The notes: generated by a model from the sequence alone, not told the origin. A DNA stretch of 64,000 bases from Subtercola lobariae (GCF_014640255.1 NZ_BMGP01000001.1:659850-723849), one strand, 5' to 3'. Shown: positions 52,204-61,937, numbered from the stretch's first letter. Program-made: numbers and translations.

Positions 52204-53148
52204 GTGGACGACGAAACGTTGCTCGAGGTGATCTACCGCGGTCGCCCGGCGACCATCGCCGGGCTCGCGGCGATGTCGCACCTCACGGAGGGTGAGGCGA
52301 GCGATGCCGTCGAGCGCTTCTGTGCTCGCGGCATACTCGGGCGTAACGGTGACAGCGTCACCTATCGGCACCCGTCGGCCTGGGTCGCCGATGTGGTGGC
52401 AGCGCGAGCCGAGAACGCTCGGCGAAGCGCAGACGCCGACCTTCACGAGATCGAACAGGTCGTCGCCGGCCTGCCGGGGCTGCTCCGCCAGTGGTCAGTC
52501 GGCGAGGCGTCGACAGACCTGGTTCCAATTCTGGTTCGGCACGGGCCGAATGCGTCAGAAGACCTGTGGTTCGACTCTGCGCCGCACAATTCGGGCGTTC
52601 TGAACGCGATTCTGCCCGACGTCACCCGGTTTGTCTCGGGAGGAGAGGAGCGAATAGCGCGGTTCGCCGAAGCCCTCCGCGGAAAAGACGCGGTACGCGT
52701 CATCGTGGCGACGGCCGCAACAGCTGATCCGGTCACTGCCGCGATCTTGCACCGTTACGACGATGCCGGCGTCGAGCTTCGTATGGTGGATGATCTGGCC
52801 AGCTGGTTCTGGGCCGATGGAGATCAGCTCGCCATTCCGTTCGAGTGGGGCGAAACGCGCCCGACCAGTGTGCTGGGTGCGAACAACGCCGCGCTCGCGG
52901 GTTTGGCGAACGCGTATTTCGAAGCGCTCTGGCAGCGGGCCGAACCAGTGGTCGCCTCTGAGCAACCGTGGACGCCGTTGTTGAGGCTGATGCGGCAGGG
53001 AGTGACGCTGGAGACAGCCTCACGCATGGTCGATGTCAACCCGCGCACGGGGCGCAGGCGGGTGTCGGCGGCGATGGAGCACTACGGTGTCTCGACGCTC
53101 TTCGCGCTGGGCGTTGCGTGGGCTGCCGATTCGGAGCGCGGGCGCTAA
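52204..53148 (+). CDS. HTH transcriptional regulator (LuxR/TrmB-like)
   Basis: This 314-aa protein has an N-terminal winged helix (LLEVIYRGRPATIAGLAAMSHLTEGEASDAVERF, about 6-39), a middle domain resembling PLD-like sensor folds of TrmB regulators (VRVIVATAATADPVTAAILHRYDDAGVELRMVDD), and a C-terminal LuxR-type HTH (MRQGVTLETASRMVDVNPRTGRRRVSAAMEHYG). GTG 52204 follows GGGGGAG. It converges on the oxidase gene and overlaps its stop by 4 nt. The target is unknown. Confidence 0.82.
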   Translation: MDDETLLEVIYRGRPATIAGLAAMSHLTEGEASDAVERFCARGILGRNGDSVTYRHPSAWVADVVAARAENARRSADADLHEIEQVVAGLPGLLRQWSVGEASTDLVPILVRHGPNASEDLWFDSAPHNSGVLNAILPDVTRFVSGGEERIARFAEALRGKDAVRVIVATAATADPVTAAILHRYDDAGVELRMVDDLASWFWADGDQLAIPFEWGETRPTSVLGANNAALAGLANAYFEALWQRAEPVVASEQPWTPLLRLMRQGVTLETASRMVDVNPRTGRRRVSAAMEHYGVSTLFALGVAWAADSERGR

Positions 53149-54545
53149 GCAGACGGATCGCGACGGGGCGCAATGCCCTGCGCGAAACTGAAGACGTCGG
53201 TCGGGTCGTAGGCCGTCTTCACCGCTCGAAGGCGATCGACTCCGAAACCCCAGTAGTCGGTGGCCCAGTCGGCGGCATCGGCGTTTGGAACGTTCGAGTA
53301 TGCGCCATTCACGAAGGGCGCCAGTGCGGCGCTGAACTCGGCGACCCAGGTCAAACAAGCGGCCATGAGTGGGTCGTCTGCGGCGAGAACCTCGCCGGGC
53401 GCGACACTGCCCCGCACGCCCCAGCCCGCCCCGGGCTCTGCATAGAACAGCGCATCGCGATGCGCGAAGACGCTGCCGCCGGCGGGTTCGTCGTGAGCGA
53501 CGGCGCCGCCGAAGGCGTTCGTGAAGTAGTTGCAGTGGGCGGTGGGAGCACGTGCCACGAAACGGCCGATGATCTCGATCGCCTCAGCCGGAAAGGGCGT
53601 GCTGACGAACTGCGAGTTGAACTTCCAGTTCGCGGGTTCGTCGTCGAGCGGTATCTGAAACTCGGAGTAGGTGTCGGCCCACGAGGCGTGTGACATGGCG
53701 ACCTCGGGGGAGCCGATCGCGATCAGGGGAGCGAGCATCCGCAGGCCGTCGTCGCCGTCGCTCGAGGCGAGCACTGCGAACAGCACAATCGAGTCGCGCT
53801 GAATTTCGAGCTGGCTGGTTAGCCGCTCGTCTGCCACCGGGGCGGTTGCCTGCCATGCCTCGAACACGGCTGCCAGGTCGTCGAGGCCCTGCCAGGTTAC
53901 GGTGATCGAAGTCACGTCGGCGAGTGGATGCACGGCGAAAGTCAGCGAGGTGACCACGCCGAAGCTGCCGTTCCCCGCGCCCCGCAGCGCCCAGAGCAGG
54001 TCGGAGTGCTGCGAGGCGTCGGCAGTGATCACTTCGGCGTCGCTGCCGTTTTCGCCGTCGCAGGGCACGACGACCTCTGCGGCGAGCAGGTTGTCGGAGG
54101 CCATACCGAACGCACGGGTGAGCAACCCGAATCCGCCGCCGAGGGTGGCTCCGACGAGCCCGACCGAGCCTTCGGTGCCGGTCGGTGCCGCGAGCCCGAC
54201 GGCCCCGAGCGCTGCCACCGCCTGAGCCTGGGTCAGCCCGGCACCGAGAGTCGCGGTACGACCCTCGACATCGATCGAGACAGACGCGAGTTCGCTGACG
54301 TCGATCACCAACCCGTCGTCGAGGGTCGACCAGCCCTCGAGGCTGTGACCGCCGCTCCGCACCCGCAGCGGCACGTCGTTTCGCCGAGCGGCAGTGACGG
54401 CGTTGACGACATCGGCGGTGACCTGCGCGTAGACGATCGCGATCGGCCGATGCGAGAAGAGCAGGTTCCAGGATGCCCGTGCCGAGTCGTACTCATCATC
54501 ACCAGGTACCACGACCCGCCCGGTGAGCCCGTCGAGCACGCTCAC
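53145..54545 (-). CDS. Berberine-bridge-type FAD-dependent oxidase
   Basis: This 466-aa flavoprotein has a FAD_binding_4 domain with the R-x-G-G-H FAD attachment motif (RVRSGGHSLEGWS, His likely flavinylated), TLGAGLTQAQAV and GLVGATLGGGFGLLTRAFG, and a C-terminal BBE segment (YWGFGVDRLRAVKTAYDP). The second covalent Cys is not visible. Such enzymes oxidise sugars, alcohols or amines with O2. The GTG start overlaps the permease stop by four bases (GTGA), so the two are an operon and the permease may import its substrate. Confidence 0.88.
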   Translation of the reverse strand: MSVLDGLTGRVVVPGDDEYDSARASWNLLFSHRPIAIVYAQVTADVVNAVTAARRNDVPLRVRSGGHSLEGWSTLDDGLVIDVSELASVSIDVEGRTATLGAGLTQAQAVAALGAVGLAAPTGTEGSVGLVGATLGGGFGLLTRAFGMASDNLLAAEVVVPCDGENGSDAEVITADASQHSDLLWALRGAGNGSFGVVTSLTFAVHPLADVTSITVTWQGLDDLAAVFEAWQATAPVADERLTSQLEIQRDSIVLFAVLASSDGDDGLRMLAPLIAIGSPEVAMSHASWADTYSEFQIPLDDEPANWKFNSQFVSTPFPAEAIEIIGRFVARAPTAHCNYFTNAFGGAVAHDEPAGGSVFAHRDALFYAEPGAGWGVRGSVAPGEVLAADDPLMAACLTWVAEFSAALAPFVNGAYSNVPNADAADWATDYWGFGVDRLRAVKTAYDPTDVFSFAQGIAPRRDPSA

Positions 54546-56044
54546 TCGACGCTCTCGACGCTCTCGGCGTCGTCGATGTTCTCGACAGCCGCTCCACCGT
54601 CGGGCTCGACTTCGAGCACGGAAGGCCTGAAGATCAGCAGCCAAACGAAGTAGACGCCACCAGCGACAAGCAGCCCGAGTACAACGAGAGAGGGAACGCG
54701 CGCGGCCGGGGGAGTCACGAGCACGAAGAACACCAGGGCGACCCAGACGAGCGCGACGATGGTGACGGGCAGCTCGAACCGACCGAGGCTGAATCCGCCG
54801 GCCTTGCGCTCGAGTTTGGAGCGCACGGCGAGGTACAGCACGACGATGGCGCCATACATCAGTGCGGGCAGCAGCGTGCCTCCGACCAGAAGCTGGTTCA
54901 GGGCATCCCCCGGCAGCGCCAGCATCAACACGATGCCAATGACGACGATCAGAACGGTCGCCGCGATCGGCGTTCGGGTGCGTTTGTTCACCCTGCTCAT
55001 CAGTCGCGCCGCCGGAAAGCGGCCATCACGAGACATGGCGAAGGCCTGGCGGGCGCAGGCCGCCATCACGACCATGCCGGCACCGAAGAAGGCGAACGCG
55101 ATGCCGCCGATCAGAATCCGCTCCCAGACCGGCCCCAGCTGGCCCCGGATGATCGCGGCGACCGGTGACGGATCGGCGCTGACTGCGTTGACGTCGGTGA
55201 TCGACACCGTGAGAACGATCAGAAAGATGAGCCCGGCGACGCTGGCCGCGACCACTGACCCGACGATCGCGCGGGGAACGTTGCGAAACGGATTCTTCGC
55301 CTCTTCGGCGAGGTTGGCGGCCGAGTCGAAGCCGACCAGTGTCGTCAGCCCCAACAGGGCTCCGGCCATCAACCCGCCACCGATTGCGTAATAGTTCGGG
55401 TCACCTGCCGTGATGCCGCGAGAGGTGAGGTTACCGACATCGCCGCCACCCGTGGCTGCGAGCACGATCAGCAGGGCGATCACCAGCACGGCGATGATGC
55501 CGAGTTCGATGGCAACGGCAGCCGAGGTGATCAGGCTGAAGAGGCGCGTCGACGCGATGACGAACGCGGCCTGCACGATCAGAATAACGATGGTCAGGAT
55601 GCGCGCCATGTTCTCGTCTGCCCCCATACCGAGCAGCGGCATCAGTGCCTGGCTCGCCATCGCGTTCGCCATGGTGACGACCGCGGTCGCGAGGTACCAG
55701 AAGCTGAGCCAGCCGAAGAACCAGCCGACCTTCGGATTCGCGAGGCGCGAGGCCCACTGGTAAGAAGATCCGCTGAGCGCGATGCGGGCGGCGAACTGGG
55801 CGACGACCAAAGCGACCAGCGTCTGCCCAACCGCGGCAGCGATCCAGAGCCAGATGCCCACTGGGCCGGCCGTTTGCAACATGTTGCCATAGGTGGCGAA
55901 GACGCCGACGGCGACCGAGATGAATGCGAAGGAGATGGCGAAGACCTGAAACCCGCCCAGGGTGCGTTTCAGTTGTGGCTGATCGCCCGCTGGTGGGTCG
56001 AATGCGTCTGCCGACGTGTCGGCGCCCGTCGTCTTGATGGCCAT
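54542..56044 (-). CDS. APC-family amino acid/amine permease
   Basis: This 500-aa protein has twelve predicted membrane helices. The first (FQVFAISFAFISVAVGVFATYG) and GFDSAANLAEEAKNPFRNVPRA (helix 6-7 region) are typical of the amino acid/polyamine/organocation superfamily. ATG 56044 with AGGGGA eight bases upstream is preferred over the extended frame to 56122. It is translationally coupled to the FAD oxidase, suggesting uptake of an amine or amino acid that the oxidase then attacks. Confidence 0.92.
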   Translation of the reverse strand: MAIKTTGADTSADAFDPPAGDQPQLKRTLGGFQVFAISFAFISVAVGVFATYGNMLQTAGPVGIWLWIAAAVGQTLVALVVAQFAARIALSGSSYQWASRLANPKVGWFFGWLSFWYLATAVVTMANAMASQALMPLLGMGADENMARILTIVILIVQAAFVIASTRLFSLITSAAVAIELGIIAVLVIALLIVLAATGGGDVGNLTSRGITAGDPNYYAIGGGLMAGALLGLTTLVGFDSAANLAEEAKNPFRNVPRAIVGSVVAASVAGLIFLIVLTVSITDVNAVSADPSPVAAIIRGQLGPVWERILIGGIAFAFFGAGMVVMAACARQAFAMSRDGRFPAARLMSRVNKRTRTPIAATVLIVVIGIVLMLALPGDALNQLLVGGTLLPALMYGAIVVLYLAVRSKLERKAGGFSLGRFELPVTIVALVWVALVFFVLVTPPAARVPSLVVLGLLVAGGVYFVWLLIFRPSVLEVEPDGGAAVENIDDAESVESVE

Positions 56045-56100
56045 GATTCCCCTGTCTGAACAGTTCTCAGTGTCGTGACTGATCGCCGTGGCGACAAGAG

Positions 56101-56126
56101 CCGCTTGCGGACACGTCCGCAAGCGG
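56101..56126. terminator. Perfect 12-bp inverted repeat
   Basis: CCGCTTGCGGAC and its exact complement are separated by only two bases. It lies between the end of the HExxH gene and the permease start. No T-run follows, so it may be a transcript end or an operator of the permease operon. Confidence 0.5.
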
Positions 56127-56144
56127 GCCTAGCCGGTACCCGGC

Positions 56145-58829
56145 TCAGGGCAGGCCGAGCAGAATGTTGTTCTCGATGTAGATGTCGTACGCGTCGGTCG
56201 GCCGCATTCCCTGCAGGGGGCCCGAAGGCGGTCTTGTCGACAATTGAGGAGGCCATGTTATGACACGTCCGTCGATCTGCTGCGGGTCGGCACGGTTCTC
56301 GGTGCCAGCCGACCATTCCTCCACGATCGTCGCCTGCTGCTCGAGCCCGAACTTGCGCCACGGTTGCCCGGCCGGGCCGTAGTGGTAAGCGGCCTGGCCT
56401 GCGATCTTGGCGATCGCCGCACGCCAGTAGTAGTCGGCGTCGCTCGGCCCGTTGGCGATCTGCCAGGCGTGCGTCATCTCGTGAACGAGAAGCTGGCCGG
56501 GCTCGGTGTAGCCACGGTCGGGGGCGGTATGGGCGATGCCGTCGTCGAAGCCGCCGCCGAAGTTGACGAGAATGTCGGTGTTGTCGGTGCCGGGCACCGT
56601 GAACTCGACACCGCCGATGCCTGTCAGATTGGTGAGCAGAACGCGATCGAAGGGCAGTTTGTCACCGAAAACCAGGGTGAGATAGCTGATCTCGGGCTGG
56701 TGCAACCGCCGACTCTTCACGAGAGCGTCGCCCACCAGTTCGCCGCCGAGCAGCACCGGAATAATGACCTGCGGCCCCAAGAGCACGGTGGCGCCCGCCG
56801 CCGCGATGAGACCGAGTAGGCCGCCGGGGCCGGGCGGCCGAACGCCGTAGATGTCGGCGAACTCATCGCCCATGAAGATGATGGCAGACAGGCCGCCGGT
56901 CGGAGCCAGGAGTACCGAGGTGACCAAGAACTTCAGCCAGGTCTCCACGACGTCCTCGACGACGCCGAGCACGCCCGTTTCCCGAGCGGCGACGTCGAGC
57001 GTCATCGTCGCATTACGCAGAGACGGCCACTGGGCGGCGGCCATCGCCGACGTGATCGGCTCGCTCCAGGTGACATCGCTCGGTTTTCCCAGGTCGACTT
57101 TTCCGTATGCGGAGCCGGTCTTCTGCTGAACAATGGCGACCTTGCCGTCGGCAGATCGGATGACCGACTTGACGGTGAAGTCGTACGACTTGACGCCGTA
57201 CGCGGTCACTGTGCCGCTGAAGGTGGCGTTGCCTGAGTTGTCGATGACCAGGGTCACCTCTCCGTCGAGCTCGTTGTCGGAGACAACCCGCTGCGTGAAC
57301 GTTCTGCTCTCGGGTGCCAGCGTCACGGTGAACGGCAGCGATAGCACTCCGGCGTTGGCGTTGTCGCCGGCGTTCCAGATGATGGAGATCATCGACTCTT
57401 CGACCAGCGCGTCGGGCGCGATGGCGAAAGACAGCGTCACGGGCTCGGTCTGCTGGCCCGAGAGCTGCTGCGAGAAGGGAGTCATCGTCACGCCGTACGG
57501 CAAGGCGCCGGCGCTGAACGAGAGCAGTTTGTCGCCCCCGCTGACCACTACATTCACCTGGCACGTGGCCGTAGTGTTCTGCGTGCCCTCGATCGATCCC
57601 TGCAACGCGGTGACCGTCACGCTGCCCGGCAAGAGGGTGAGCCCGAGCGGAAACCGCTGGTCGTAGATGCCGTCGAACGCGGTGACACGCAGCCCGACGT
57701 CGTAGCTCTGGCCGAGGTAGATGGGGTAGTGCCCGAGGGCGGCGTTCGGTGCGACGGTTACCTGAAGCGGCACCGTGCTGCCGGCGTTCGGGCTCAGGTG
57801 AGCATCCGGAGCTTCGACGGTCACATCGCCCGCGTCAGGGGCATAGGCCGCGAACTGCACGTCGGTGGCGGGGCCGATGCTCGACGCCAGGGTGACGCTG
57901 AACGGGTCGCTCGGGATGCCCTGCTTCACACTCACGCGGTCGGTGAGCGGTACCGCGCTGAAGTCGGTGATCACGGCGCGAATCGGTATGACGGCGGTCT
58001 GCCACGTGGTCGAGAGCAGCGTCAGCGTCGCGTCGAGTTCGTCGGGCACGTTCGTCGACGGGGCGGCGATGGCGAGCTCGACCGCCACGATGGAGTTCGG
58101 CGGCACGACCAGCGGCGCGTCGGCGGGGCCCTGCGCTCCGTTGTTCCAGGAGATCCAGCCCTCTTTCTTCGCCTCGTCGCGCATCGCGGGTGGTAGATCG
58201 AGGAGTTCGTCTTCAGTCCACTCGTTGCGTTGCGGTATACGCACCGTCACCTGGGTGATCTGGATGCCCGTTGCCCCGCCCGACAGCGTGGCCAACACCG
58301 TGGCGGGTGGGGTGGCCCAGATCGTGAGCGTCTGAGTGAGGGTGTCGCCGGGCAGGCAGATCAGCCCGAGCGGGTTCTGCGAGACCGTGGGCACCGCCGT
58401 CGTCGTGCCGACCACCGCGAAGACCGGTACCTCGATCGTGCCGAACGTTGCTCCGGCGAGCGTGAGGGTGGTGGTGTTGACGCCGACAGCGGGGAGCGTG
58501 GCGCTGATCGAGACCGAGACCTGGGCCTTGGCGGGAACGGCGAAGGGGGAGGCCGGGTCGTAGTCGGTGGGCTGAGCATCCCAGTAGCCGCCGGCTTTTC
58601 TCGCTGCGGCGCGTAGCGCGGGAGGAAGCTCGTCTATCTCTTGCTCGGTGTAGTGGTGCCACACCTCGACGATGACCGCGACCGACGCGATGGTGAACCC
58701 GTCGCTGCCGCTTGCAAGTACCGCGGTGACGGCTGAGTCGGGCGGCACCGATATCACGGTCACCGAGCCTGTGCCGGCTTGGCCCGGCTGCGCGTCAATC
58801 ACCACTGAGTTCGGTTGCACGACGGCCAT
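56145..58829 (-). CDS. Large HExxH protein with repeated beta-domains
   Basis: This 894-aa protein starts at an ATG with GCAGGGGG upstream. The first half consists of beta-sandwich-like segments with two similar insertions: YTEQEIDELPPALRAAARKAGG and WTEDELLDLPPAMRDEAKKEGW. Several more Ig-like blocks follow. The C-terminal part has hydrophobic Gly-rich stretches (GLLGLIAAAGATVLLGPQVIIPVLLGG) and an HEMTH zinc-protease-like motif in QLLVHEMTHAWQIA, near residue 794, similar to DUF4157-like domains. There is no signal peptide. The substrate and role are unknown. Confidence 0.82.
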   Translation of the reverse strand: MAVVQPNSVVIDAQPGQAGTGSVTVISVPPDSAVTAVLASGSDGFTIASVAVIVEVWHHYTEQEIDELPPALRAAARKAGGYWDAQPTDYDPASPFAVPAKAQVSVSISATLPAVGVNTTTLTLAGATFGTIEVPVFAVVGTTTAVPTVSQNPLGLICLPGDTLTQTLTIWATPPATVLATLSGGATGIQITQVTVRIPQRNEWTEDELLDLPPAMRDEAKKEGWISWNNGAQGPADAPLVVPPNSIVAVELAIAAPSTNVPDELDATLTLLSTTWQTAVIPIRAVITDFSAVPLTDRVSVKQGIPSDPFSVTLASSIGPATDVQFAAYAPDAGDVTVEAPDAHLSPNAGSTVPLQVTVAPNAALGHYPIYLGQSYDVGLRVTAFDGIYDQRFPLGLTLLPGSVTVTALQGSIEGTQNTTATCQVNVVVSGGDKLLSFSAGALPYGVTMTPFSQQLSGQQTEPVTLSFAIAPDALVEESMISIIWNAGDNANAGVLSLPFTVTLAPESRTFTQRVVSDNELDGEVTLVIDNSGNATFSGTVTAYGVKSYDFTVKSVIRSADGKVAIVQQKTGSAYGKVDLGKPSDVTWSEPITSAMAAAQWPSLRNATMTLDVAARETGVLGVVEDVVETWLKFLVTSVLLAPTGGLSAIIFMGDEFADIYGVRPPGPGGLLGLIAAAGATVLLGPQVIIPVLLGGELVGDALVKSRRLHQPEISYLTLVFGDKLPFDRVLLTNLTGIGGVEFTVPGTDNTDILVNFGGGFDDGIAHTAPDRGYTEPGQLLVHEMTHAWQIANGPSDADYYWRAAIAKIAGQAAYHYGPAGQPWRKFGLEQQATIVEEWSAGTENRADPQQIDGRVITWPPQLSTRPPSGPLQGMRPTDAYDIYIENNILLGLP

Positions 58830-59116
58830 GTCGAATCCCCCTGCCTTTTCGCCTTCGAAACGGTTTCGACAGAGTACCGCTGGGCTCGTGGCGTCGTACA
58901 GGGGTCGCGCACACATCGCACTGACCATGTGAGAATACTCAGAATTGCGCTGGTGGCCGCCGCCTGCCCGGGATTGCGGGGCTGACAGCCGTCGTTCGGC
59001 CTGCGCCCGTAGCGTCGCGGCATGAAGCACACTCAGATCGTTCGCCAGGAGCCGGGCGCCAGCCAGGAGTCGGTGTGGAACTACCCGAGGCCCCCGCGCG
59101 CCGGCCGGCTCGCGGG

Positions 59117-59166
59117 GATCACAAAAACTCCCTCAAAAATGGATCTGTGAGGGAGTTGTTGTGATC
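59117..59166. terminator. Strong bidirectional terminator hairpin
   Basis: Nineteen bases at 59117-59135 pair with 59148-59166 with one mismatch around a 12-base loop. It lies 25 nt downstream of the CsbD-like gene (minus strand) and would stop its transcript. Confidence 0.75.
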
Positions 59167-59191
59167 GCCGCGGCGTGCAGGGCGCGGGTGG

Positions 59192-59362
59192 CTACTTGAA
59201 GACGTCTTTGACGTCTTCGCCGACGTTCTTGGCGCCGGCCGAGGCCTGGTCGGCCTTGCCCTCGGCGACCTGTGAGTCGTTGTTGGTCGCCTTGCCGACG
59301 GTCTCTTTGGCCTTGCCCTTTGCGTCTTCTGCGGCGTTGCTGATCTTGTCTCCGACACCCAT
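59192..59362 (-). CDS. CsbD-like stress protein
   Basis: A 56-aa, Lys/Ala/Asp-rich helical protein: MGVGDKISNAAEDAKGKAKE, TVGKATNNDSQVAEGKADQA and a final VKDVFK. This is the CsbD pattern (general stress proteins of unknown mechanism, strongly induced on starvation and osmotic stress). AAGGAGA lies eight bases before the ATG, and a strong terminator follows. Confidence 0.88.
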   Translation of the reverse strand: MGVGDKISNAAEDAKGKAKETVGKATNNDSQVAEGKADQASAGAKNVGEDVKDVFK

Positions 59363-59529
59363 GATGGGTCTCCTTTCGGTTGGCGTGACTGGCGCGCCGG
59401 TTGGGCGTGGCCGTCACTGACGACAGCTACGTTACTCATCTGCGAGCTCCAGCGTTAGTGGTAGACGTATCGCGGCGTCGCACGTATAACCCTCCACCGG
59501 GGGTGCCGAGCGGGCGTAACGTAAGCGCT

Positions 59530-60468
59530 ATGACGATTTCGCTCGGCTATCAGATTCCCAACTTCACCTACCCGGGCGGCGTCTCGTCGCTCTTCGACAC
59601 CGTGGTCGCGCAGGCGCGCGAGGCCGAGGCCAGCGGCTTCGACACGGTGCTCGTGATGGATCACTTCTACCAGCTGCCCGGCATCGGCACCCCCGATCAG
59701 CCGATGCTTGAGGCGTACTCGACGCTGGCCGCTCTCGCCGCCTCGACCAGCCGCATCCAACTCTCGGCCCTCGTCACCGGCAACACCTACCGCAACCCGA
59801 CGTTGCTTGCCAAGACGGTCACCACCCTCGACGTGATCAGCCACGGCCGAGCGATTCTCGGCCTCGGCGCCGGCTGGTTCGAGCTCGAGCACGAACAGCT
59901 CGGGTTCGACTTCGACACCTTCACCGAACGCTTCGAGAAGCTCGATGAGGCGCTGCAGATCATCCACCCCATGCTGCGCGATGAACGGCCAGAGGTGACG
60001 GGCAAGTGGTACCGCGCGCACGGGGCGATGAACGTGCCGAGGTACCGCGAGAGCATCCCGATCATGCTGGGCGGGCAGGGCGAGAAGAAGACGTTCCGCC
60101 TCGCGGCTCGGTACGCCGACCACATGAACATCATCTGCGCCCTCGAAGACCTGCCGCGCAAACTCGAGGTGCTGAAGCAGCGCGCCGAAGAGATCGACCG
60201 CGACCCCGCCACGCTGTCGACGAGCTACCTCGCGAGCGCGGCGGTCGTCGAAACGCAGGCTGAGGCCGACGCGATTCTGGATGCCCTGCCCGAAGAACGC
60301 CGCAACCGAGTGTTTGTGGGCACCGCACCGACGATCGCCGAGCGCATCAAGGCCGAGATTCTCGATGCCGGTGTCGACGGCGTCGTCGTGAACGCACCGC
60401 TCAACGGCCATGTGCCCGGCGTCGTGGCGGCGCTCGGCGAGGCGCTTGCGCCGTTGGTGCGGGCGTAG
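59530..60468 (+). CDS. Luciferase-like (LLM) F420-dependent oxidoreductase
   Basis: This 312-aa TIM-barrel enzyme has the family pattern: GYQIPNFTYPGG, VLVMDHFYQLPG, LGLGAGWFELEH and PIMLGGQGEKKTFRLAARYAD. Members of this actinobacterial clade use coenzyme F420 (less often FMN) to reduce or oxidise diverse substrates. ATG 59530 is the family start. It lies four nt before the YjbR-like gene. Confidence 0.9.
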   Translation: MTISLGYQIPNFTYPGGVSSLFDTVVAQAREAEASGFDTVLVMDHFYQLPGIGTPDQPMLEAYSTLAALAASTSRIQLSALVTGNTYRNPTLLAKTVTTLDVISHGRAILGLGAGWFELEHEQLGFDFDTFTERFEKLDEALQIIHPMLRDERPEVTGKWYRAHGAMNVPRYRESIPIMLGGQGEKKTFRLAARYADHMNIICALEDLPRKLEVLKQRAEEIDRDPATLSTSYLASAAVVETQAEADAILDALPEERRNRVFVGTAPTIAERIKAEILDAGVDGVVVNAPLNGHVPGVVAALGEALAPLVRA

Positions 60469-60472
60469 CGAT

Positions 60473-60883
60473 GTGAAAGCGACGCCCGCTGACATTGCGC
60501 TGATCTGTGAGAGCCTGCCCGAGGTCGAACTCTCAACCTCGTGGGGTGGCAGGCCCACCTACAAGGTGCCGCGCGGGCCGAAAGCCAAGGGTTTCGTGAT
60601 GTACCGGCCACCAGGCAGGACTGCGATCGACCCCACCAGTGGTGAGCCGTACACCGATCTGCTGGTCATCTCGGTGGCAGATGAAGACACCAAGCTGGCA
60701 CTAGTGCAAGACGAGTCATTGCCGTTCTTCACCATCGACCACTTCACGGGGTACAACGCCGCGCTCGTGCAGCAAAGCACGCTCGGTGAAATCGAACGCG
60801 AACGCCTCGTCGAAGTCGTGACAGAGGCGTGGGCGGTAAAAGCACCCTCGAAGCTCGTCACAGAGTACTTCAGCGGCCGCTAA
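60473..60883 (+). CDS. MmcQ/YjbR-family protein
   Basis: This 136-aa protein has the MmcQ/YjbR pattern: an N-terminal ESLPEVELSTSWGGRPTYKV and a C-terminal VVTEAWAVKAPSKLVTEY. The fold is a CyaY-like DNA-binding domain, but its role is not established. The GTG start lies four bases after the luciferase-like gene stop, so they are co-transcribed. Confidence 0.9.
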   Translation: MKATPADIALICESLPEVELSTSWGGRPTYKVPRGPKAKGFVMYRPPGRTAIDPTSGEPYTDLLVISVADEDTKLALVQDESLPFFTIDHFTGYNAALVQQSTLGEIERERLVEVVTEAWAVKAPSKLVTEYFSGR

Positions 60884-60954
60884 GGCTCGCTTGCCATTAC
60901 CGTTGCCTCAACGAATCAGGTATCGACGCATCGCTCGTGCGAAAGGAACGCCCC

Positions 60955-61701
60955 ATGAAGATCGCCGTCGCCGGAGGCACTGGAGTCGTGGGCCACTACG
61001 TGGTCGAGGGCGCCGAGCGTCGCGGGCACGACGTGATTACGCTGTCTCGCGCTGCGGGGGTCGACCTCATGACGGGCAGCGCGCCCAGCCTCGCCGGCGC
61101 CCTGCAGGGCGTTGACGTCGCAATCGACGTCAGTTCGGTTCAGACCCAATCTGCAAAGAAATCCGAGCACTTCTTCGGCACCGTCACCGAAAGGATGTTC
61201 GCGGCCGAGAAAGTCGCAGGCGTCGGGCATCACATCGCCCTCTCCATCGTCGGCAGTGACAATGCGCCCTACGGCTACTACGCGGGCAAAGCCCTGCAAG
61301 AACGCATCGTCATCGAGGGCAGCATTCCCTGGACAATTCTTCGGGCAACCCAGTTTCACGAATTCGCTTCTCAGATTTTCGGCCAAGCGAAGCTCGGCCC
61401 CATCCACGTCGTGCCGAAGATGATCTCCCAGCCCATCGCGGCCTGGGAGGTCGCCAATCGCCTGGTCGAGCTCGCCGAGAATGCGCCGGCCGGGCGAGCG
61501 ACCGATCTCGCCGGGCCCGAGGTGCTTCGAATGGTCGACATGGTGACGGCCTATGTGGCTGCGACCCACGCCAGAGGCACAATTCTCGAGGTGCCCTTGC
61601 CGGGCGGTTTCGGCACGGCATTGCGCAACCGAACACTCCTGCCTGATTCGTCTGCCCAGCTTGGTACCCAAACGTACGCGGAGTGGCTGACCCTGCTCTA
61701 A
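60955..61701 (+). CDS. NmrA-like NAD(P)-binding protein
   Basis: This 248-aa protein begins MKIAVAGGTGVVGHYVVEGA, the GxxGxxG nucleotide loop of NmrA/atypical SDR proteins. The usual Y-x3-K occurs as YYAGK near residue 108 (GYYAGKALQE). It may be an NAD(P)H sensor or a reductase. GAAAGGAA precedes the ATG. It lies 71 nt after the YjbR-like gene. Confidence 0.9.
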   Translation: MKIAVAGGTGVVGHYVVEGAERRGHDVITLSRAAGVDLMTGSAPSLAGALQGVDVAIDVSSVQTQSAKKSEHFFGTVTERMFAAEKVAGVGHHIALSIVGSDNAPYGYYAGKALQERIVIEGSIPWTILRATQFHEFASQIFGQAKLGPIHVVPKMISQPIAAWEVANRLVELAENAPAGRATDLAGPEVLRMVDMVTAYVAATHARGTILEVPLPGGFGTALRNRTLLPDSSAQLGTQTYAEWLTLL

Positions 61702-61866
61702 CAGTTGCGTCTGCGCGGGCCGTTCGTCGCGGGTATCAGGCCAGAGAGGTCGATCGTCGCATACTGCAGTCTCGATGCGGCGAACAGCCTGAATACGGGA
61801 GAGGTCGGCGCATGACCGTGGCCAATGACGATCGTCGAGTTGACGTGGTGACGGATGGCATCTAGA

Positions 61867-61889
61867 TTGTCATCGTAGACATAGTGTCT
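61867..61889 (+). promoter_or_regulatory. Operator-like palindrome before the catabolic operon
   Basis: AGACA-TAG-TGTCT (61877-61889) is a perfect palindrome with TTGTCA (61867-61872) next to it, about 50 bases before the amidohydrolase start. It is a plausible regulator-binding site; a -10 box is not clear. Confidence 0.4.
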
Positions 61890-61937
61890 CTTTTGACATT
61901 CGGGCTGACGACGACGTGAGCCAGAGAGGACCGGGTG

